A stretch of 9,035 nucleotides of DNA from an uncultured Clostridia bacterium (GTDB lineage: Bacteria > Bacillota > Clostridia > UBA1381): positions 1-9,035 of the forward strand of contig CALXSW010000216.1 of NCBI GenBank assembly GCA_944391255.1, in the 5' to 3' direction. The position numbers and the translations under genes are program-made. Below the pieces are notes generated by a model, which did not search any database, was not told the origin of the DNA, and saw only the letters and a program-made list of their open reading frames with translations. This document shows, in pieces, positions 5,903 through 9,035 of this stretch; position 1 is the first letter of the stretch; every line of letters begins with the position of its first letter.

Positions 5903-5932
5903 GGAACGTTACCAGCGTTAATGGGCGTAACC
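5903..5932 (+). promoter_or_regulatory. RAT (ribonucleic antiterminator) element
   Basis: A 30-base partial palindrome, GGAACGTTAC, then a central loop, then GGGCGTAACC. It keeps the hallmarks of RAT sites bound by BglG/LicT proteins: GGA, GTTAC, GGC and ACC in the right order and spacing, with GG/CC and CCA/TGG pairing. Its last bases overlap the left arm of the downstream terminator (5929-5935), so the two structures are mutually exclusive. The protein that would bind it is encoded by the first gene of the operon, implying autoregulation. Confidence 0.82.
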
Positions 5933-5984
5933 AACTATTCAATGTATCGGCTATTCTGATATGTTTGTTTAGGTTGGTTTTTTT
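5929..5984 (+). terminator. Leader terminator of the PTS operon (attenuator)
   Basis: AACCAAC (5929-5935) pairs with GTTGGTT (5973-5979), which runs into seven T (5978-5984). An inner stem, ATGTATC (5942-5948) with GATATGT (5958-5964), including two G-U pairs, closes the long loop. The terminator lies upstream of the first gene and overlaps the RAT element, so it is an attenuator and not the end of an upstream gene. Confidence 0.8.
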
Positions 5985-6078
5985 ATTTCACATAAGAAAA
6001 TTATCGGAAGCAAAACACGAATAAAGATCCGGTTACCGGGGATATTCTTTTATATATGAGCGCCGGAGGGATAAATAA

Positions 6079-6921
6079 ATGACGATAAAAAAAGTGATAA
6101 ATAACAATATTGTAAGCGTTGTTGATGAAAGAGGGCGAGAGCTTATCGTTTCCGGCCGAGGAGTAGGTTTTGGGAAAAAAGCGGGCGATGAGGTAAGCAG
6201 GGAAAATATAAGGAAAATATATAAGATGACAAGCACAGATGTGCAGCGCCGTCTTATAGAGCTGCTTGATGAGATTCCTTATGAGCATCTTAAGCTTACA
6301 GAGGAGCTTATAGATATAATAAGATCTGAAATACCGTATGAGATAAGCGAGAATTTTATTCTTACGCTTGCTGATCATATAAGCTTCGCGATAAAACGCA
6401 GAGAAATGGGAATGGAGTTTTCTAATCCTCTTCTTGACTCTATAAGGGAATATTATCCTGAAGAATACAGGCTTGGAGAAAAATGTGTAAAGCATATAGC
6501 GAAAAAGACAGGCGAAGATCTCGGCGCAGATGAAGCCGGAACGATAGCCGCGCATATAGTAAACGCCGAGCTTAACACGAGTATGAATAAGACATACAAA
6601 ATAACAGCGGCTATAAATGACTGTGTGAGAGTGGCTGAAAAATTTTATAAAATGGAATTTGACAAGACTTCGTTTGAATTTTTGCGGCTGTCTGTTCATT
6701 TGAGATTTTTCATACAGAGGGTTTTAGATGAAAAATACAGCGGTGATGAACAGATAGAAAAAGAATTATCAGATGTTGTAAAAAGCGTGTTCAAAACGCA
6801 TTATGACTGCGCTGTGAGCATAGCTTCATATATAAAATACAAGCATAAAAGAAATGTGAATGAGCCGGATATAATATATCTGGCTATAGAATTAAACAGA
6901 TCGATGACAGCAGAAAAATAA
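6079..6921 (+). CDS. BglG/LicT-family transcription antiterminator (RNA-binding, two PRDs)
   Basis: A 280-residue cytoplasmic protein that binds RAT RNA and prevents early termination when its PTS sugar is present. Residues 1-50 are the CAT RNA-binding domain (IKKVINNN, then GRGVGFGKKAGDEV). PRD1 (about 65-172) keeps both phosphorylatable histidines, H100 (LADHISFAIKR) and H159 (AAHIVNAEL). PRD2 (about 173-280) keeps H207 (LSVHLRFFIQRV), but the usual second histidine, in the YLTIH-type motif, is glutamate E271 (YLAIELNR). In LicT-type proteins EII phosphorylation of PRD1 inactivates and HPr phosphorylation of PRD2 activates, so this change could mimic or remove one HPr input. GGAGGG lies 8 bases before the ATG. 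The RAT and terminator in its own leader indicate autoregulation; ptsI follows after 28 bases. The inducing sugar is unknown; it could be named LicT or GlcT-like. Confidence 0.93.
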   Translation: MTIKKVINNNIVSVVDERGRELIVSGRGVGFGKKAGDEVSRENIRKIYKMTSTDVQRRLIELLDEIPYEHLKLTEELIDIIRSEIPYEISENFILTLADHISFAIKRREMGMEFSNPLLDSIREYYPEEYRLGEKCVKHIAKKTGEDLGADEAGTIAAHIVNAELNTSMNKTYKITAAINDCVRVAEKFYKMEFDKTSFEFLRLSVHLRFFIQRVLDEKYSGDEQIEKELSDVVKSVFKTHYDCAVSIASYIKYKHKRNVNEPDIIYLAIELNRSMTAEK

Positions 6922-6949
6922 TGATCGAATTGAGGAAGGTGGATTTTCT

Positions 6950-8581
6950 ATGATCAAAATTTCAGGAAAAGGCGTATGCGGAGGTATAGCTATAGGAAAA
7001 GTCTCGAAGTTTGACAGGGGCGATGTAAAGGTAAAGCGCGCGCATGTTGAGGATGTGGAAAAGGAAAAAAAGAGATATGAAGCGGCGAAAGCGGCGGCGG
7101 AGCAGGAGCTTGATGAGATATATAAGAAGGCGCTTGTGGAAGTCGGAGAGGCAAACGCGCAGATCTTCGAGATCCATAAGATGATGCTTGATGATGACGA
7201 TTATAACGACTCTATCATAAATATAATAGAAACACAGGCTGTGTCGTCGGAATATGCGGTGGCAGTTACAGGCGATAATTTTGCGCAGATGTTCGCGGCT
7301 ATGGATGACGCGTATATGAACGCGAGATCGGCTGACGTCAAGGACATATCAAACAGGCTTATAAAGAACCTGTCAAAAGAGAGCGGCGGCGGAAGTGATG
7401 TTAATGAAGCGGCAATAATATGCGCAGATGATCTTGCGCCAAGTGAAACAGTATCGCTTGACAAGAGCAAGGTCCTCGCGTTTGTCACGGCGTACGGCTC
7501 ATCAAATTCGCATACGGCTATTCTCGCGAGAACCATGAATATTCCGGCTGTAATAGGCACGGGTGAAGAAATGTTAAAGGCTGTAGATAATGCGGAGCTT
7601 ATCATAGTTGACGGAAAAGCCGGAGTTATATATATAGATCCTGACGATAAGACTATCGAGGAAATGAGGGAAAAGCAGAATGCGGACGCTAAACGCCGCG
7701 AGCTTTTAGATCAGCTTAAGGGTAAGGAAAATGTGACGCTTGACGGCACTAAGGTAAATATATTTTCAAATATAGGCAGTATAAACGACATAGGCGCCGT
7801 ATTGACGAATGACGCCGGCGGAATAGGCCTTTTCAGAAGCGAGTTTCTCTATCTTGAAAGCGAGGACTTCCCAACAGAGGAGGAACAGTTTAGAGCGTAT
7901 AAGAGAGTGCTTGAAAGCATGGCAGGCAAAAAGGTCATAATAAGAACGCTTGATATAGGCGCTGATAAGCAGGTGGATTATTTTGGACTTGGAAAAGAGG
8001 ATAATCCGGCGCTTGGATATAGAGCTATAAGGATATGTCTAACTCAGCCTGAAATATTCAAGGTTCAGCTGAGAGCGCTTTACCGCGCGTCTGCTTATGG
8101 AAATCTTGGAATAATGTTCCCTATGATAACATCGGTTTCCGAGGTGGAAAAAATAATGAAGATAGTAGACGAGGTGAAGGCGGAGCTTTCAGAACAGGAC
8201 ATAATGTACAGCGATAGTATAGAGCTTGGAATAATGATCGAAACTCCGGCGGCGGCTATAATAAGCGATATGCTCGCGCCGATGGTCGATTTCTTCAGCG
8301 TGGGTACAAATGATCTTACGCAGTATACTCTTGCCTGCGACAGACAGAACTCAAAGATCGATGATTTTTGTGATACGCATCATGAGGCTGTGTTAAGGCT
8401 TATAGAACTTGCGGCAAAGAACGCGCATGATAACGGTATATGGATAGGCATATGCGGAGAGCTTGCGGCAGACACAACGCTTACAGAGCGATTCTTGAGA
8501 ATGGGTATAGATGAGCTGTCAGTTTCGCCTGGCCATGTTTTAAACCTCAGAAATACTGTAAGAAACCTTGATCTGAGATAA
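6950..8581 (+). CDS. ptsI: PTS enzyme I (phosphoenolpyruvate-protein phosphotransferase)
   Basis: A 543-residue cytoplasmic enzyme that takes phosphate from PEP and passes it to HPr, the first step of PTS sugar uptake. The N-terminal HPr-binding helices occupy about 35-140. The phosphohistidine domain carries H188 in SNSHTAILART. The C-terminal PEP-binding barrel has R296 (GIGLFRSEF), R332 (RTLDIGADK), E431 (IMIETPAAA), N454-D455 (SVGTNDLTQY), R465 (CDR) and the acid cysteine C502 (ICGELA), as in E. coli enzyme I. The protein ends soon after DELSVSPGHVLNLRN, so it lacks about 30 C-terminal residues of the best known 570-575-residue enzymes; all catalytic residues remain. AAGGTGG lies 7 bases before the ATG. 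It sits between the antiterminator (28-base gap) and the EIIBA gene (15-base gap) with no promoter between. Unusually, no HPr gene (ptsH) is adjacent. Confidence 0.96.
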   Translation: MIKISGKGVCGGIAIGKVSKFDRGDVKVKRAHVEDVEKEKKRYEAAKAAAEQELDEIYKKALVEVGEANAQIFEIHKMMLDDDDYNDSIINIIETQAVSSEYAVAVTGDNFAQMFAAMDDAYMNARSADVKDISNRLIKNLSKESGGGSDVNEAAIICADDLAPSETVSLDKSKVLAFVTAYGSSNSHTAILARTMNIPAVIGTGEEMLKAVDNAELIIVDGKAGVIYIDPDDKTIEEMREKQNADAKRRELLDQLKGKENVTLDGTKVNIFSNIGSINDIGAVLTNDAGGIGLFRSEFLYLESEDFPTEEEQFRAYKRVLESMAGKKVIIRTLDIGADKQVDYFGLGKEDNPALGYRAIRICLTQPEIFKVQLRALYRASAYGNLGIMFPMITSVSEVEKIMKIVDEVKAELSEQDIMYSDSIELGIMIETPAAAIISDMLAPMVDFFSVGTNDLTQYTLACDRQNSKIDDFCDTHHEAVLRLIELAAKNAHDNGIWIGICGELAADTTLTERFLRMGIDELSVSPGHVLNLRNTVRNLDLR

Positions 8582-8596
8582 CACCGGGAGGGAGTT

Positions 8597-9035
8597 ATGG
8601 ATTATGGTGAGTGCGCGCAAAGTATTTGTAACGCTTTGGGCGGAGATGAAAATATACTTAATGTGTCGCATTGCGCGACGCGGCTGAGATTTATTACAAA
8701 AAGCACGGAAAAATGCGATATAAAAGCGATCGGAAAAATAGACGGAGTCAAGGGCGTGTTCAAAGCTGCCGGACAGCTGCAGGTGGTGATCGGCAGCCAT
8801 GTAGCTGAATTTTATGAGGTGATCGTAAAGCATGGCACAGTGCTTTCGCAGATGAATGATCATGCTAAACCTTATGCTAAGCAAACGATAGAGATTTCGG
8901 CGCCTGTCAGCGGGAGAATAATACAGATTGAGGATGTTGATGATGCTGTTTTTGCGAGCGGAGTCCTTGGCAGGGGTGTCGCTGTTGTTCCGGATGATAC
9001 CTCTGTACGCGCCCCGTTTAACGGATCGGTAATAT
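8597..9035 (+). CDS. PTS sugar-specific EIIB-EIIA protein (3' end outside window)
   Basis: The first 146 residues are visible. Residues 1-80 form a glucose/glucoside-family EIIB domain: CNALGGDENILNVSHCATRL holds the phosphocysteine C26 in HCATRLRF, followed by IDGVKGVFKAAGQLQVVIG. After a linker of about 18 residues a glucose-family EIIA domain starts at ISAPVSGRIIQIEDVDDAVF and continues with VRAPFNGSV; its active histidine lies off-window. EIIA passes phosphate from HPr to EIIB, which phosphorylates the sugar at the membrane component EIIC. The usual glucoside permease order is B-C-A; here the several-hundred-residue membrane EIIC is absent between B and A, so this is a soluble BA protein needing a separate EIIC, perhaps downstream. 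GGAGG lies 5 bases before the ATG. Sugar specificity cannot be told. As the probable phosphate donor for PRD1 it would inactivate the operon antiterminator when sugar is absent. Confidence 0.9.
   Translation, partial: MDYGECAQSICNALGGDENILNVSHCATRLRFITKSTEKCDIKAIGKIDGVKGVFKAAGQLQVVIGSHVAEFYEVIVKHGTVLSQMNDHAKPYAKQTIEISAPVSGRIIQIEDVDDAVFASGVLGRGVAVVPDDTSVRAPFNGSVI

Larger units (their letters stand above)
5613..6078 (+). other. Non-coding region between tRNA-Lys and the PTS operon
   Basis: No credible gene is present. It contains the tRNA promoter (5646-5674), a 24-bp palindrome (5698-5721), a stretch with a direct repeat CCGATTGT (5799-5806 and 5815-5822) and a loose inverted repeat TTGTG/CACAA (5819-5835) just upstream of the operon promoter, then the promoter, RAT and terminator of the PTS operon. 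The last 94 bases before the antiterminator gene hold only a small CCGG/CCGG repeat near 6033-6043 and the ribosome binding site. Confidence 0.7.

Noticed and set aside
6001..6699. Minus-strand open frames across the antiterminator gene
   Set aside because: They overlap a gene with complete CAT and PRD motifs and have no domain signature or ribosome binding site.
8540..8884. Minus-strand open frame across the EIIB region
   Set aside because: It is antisense to an EIIB domain with an intact HCATRLRF motif and a good ribosome binding site.

Overview
The window looks like a chromosomal segment from an anaerobic, probably gut-associated Firmicute of the class Clostridia. The evidence is: AT-leaning intergenic DNA, strong GGAGG-type ribosome binding sites, sigma-A-type TTGACA/TATAAT promoters, an S-layer-homology wall protein, rubrerythrin, a BglG/LicT antiterminator with a phosphotransferase (PTS) operon, and a CCA-encoding tRNA. 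The sequence alone does not support a genus.

Left block (1-4507). A two-gene minus-strand operon encodes a secreted GH27 alpha-galactosidase-type enzyme with an accessory domain inserted in its barrel and two C-terminal modules. Four bases downstream begins a secreted protein with three SLH repeats and the start of a rhodanese domain; it runs off the left edge. A divergent AraC-family regulator sits across a 179-base region in which the two -35 boxes lie 4 bp apart and share an inverted-repeat half-site. The likely logic is local sugar-responsive control of the extracellular glycosidase operon.

Middle block (4508-5672). The convergent regulator and rubrerythrin genes share a bidirectional terminator. 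Its loop holds a 54-bp miniature element with IS3-like ends and flanking TTTT duplications. Rubrerythrin has a consensus promoter about 240 bases upstream and a long, structured leader. A tRNA-Lys(CTT) gene with its own promoter and terminator lies on the same strand.

Right block (5673-9035). A 24-bp perfect palindrome lies ahead of a PTS operon. The operon leader has a strong promoter, an RAT antiterminator element and an overlapping terminator. The genes are a two-PRD antiterminator, enzyme I (ptsI), and a sugar-specific protein in which an EIIB domain passes directly into an EIIA domain with no EIIC between them; this last gene is cut by the right edge. No HPr gene is seen. The antiterminator has glutamate where relatives carry the last conserved PRD2 histidine, so its response to HPr phosphorylation may differ. 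No wholly new system is evident. The most unusual points are that substitution, the EIIB-EIIA fusion with enzyme I in the same attenuated operon, the SLH-rhodanese fusion, and the miniature element nested in a terminator.
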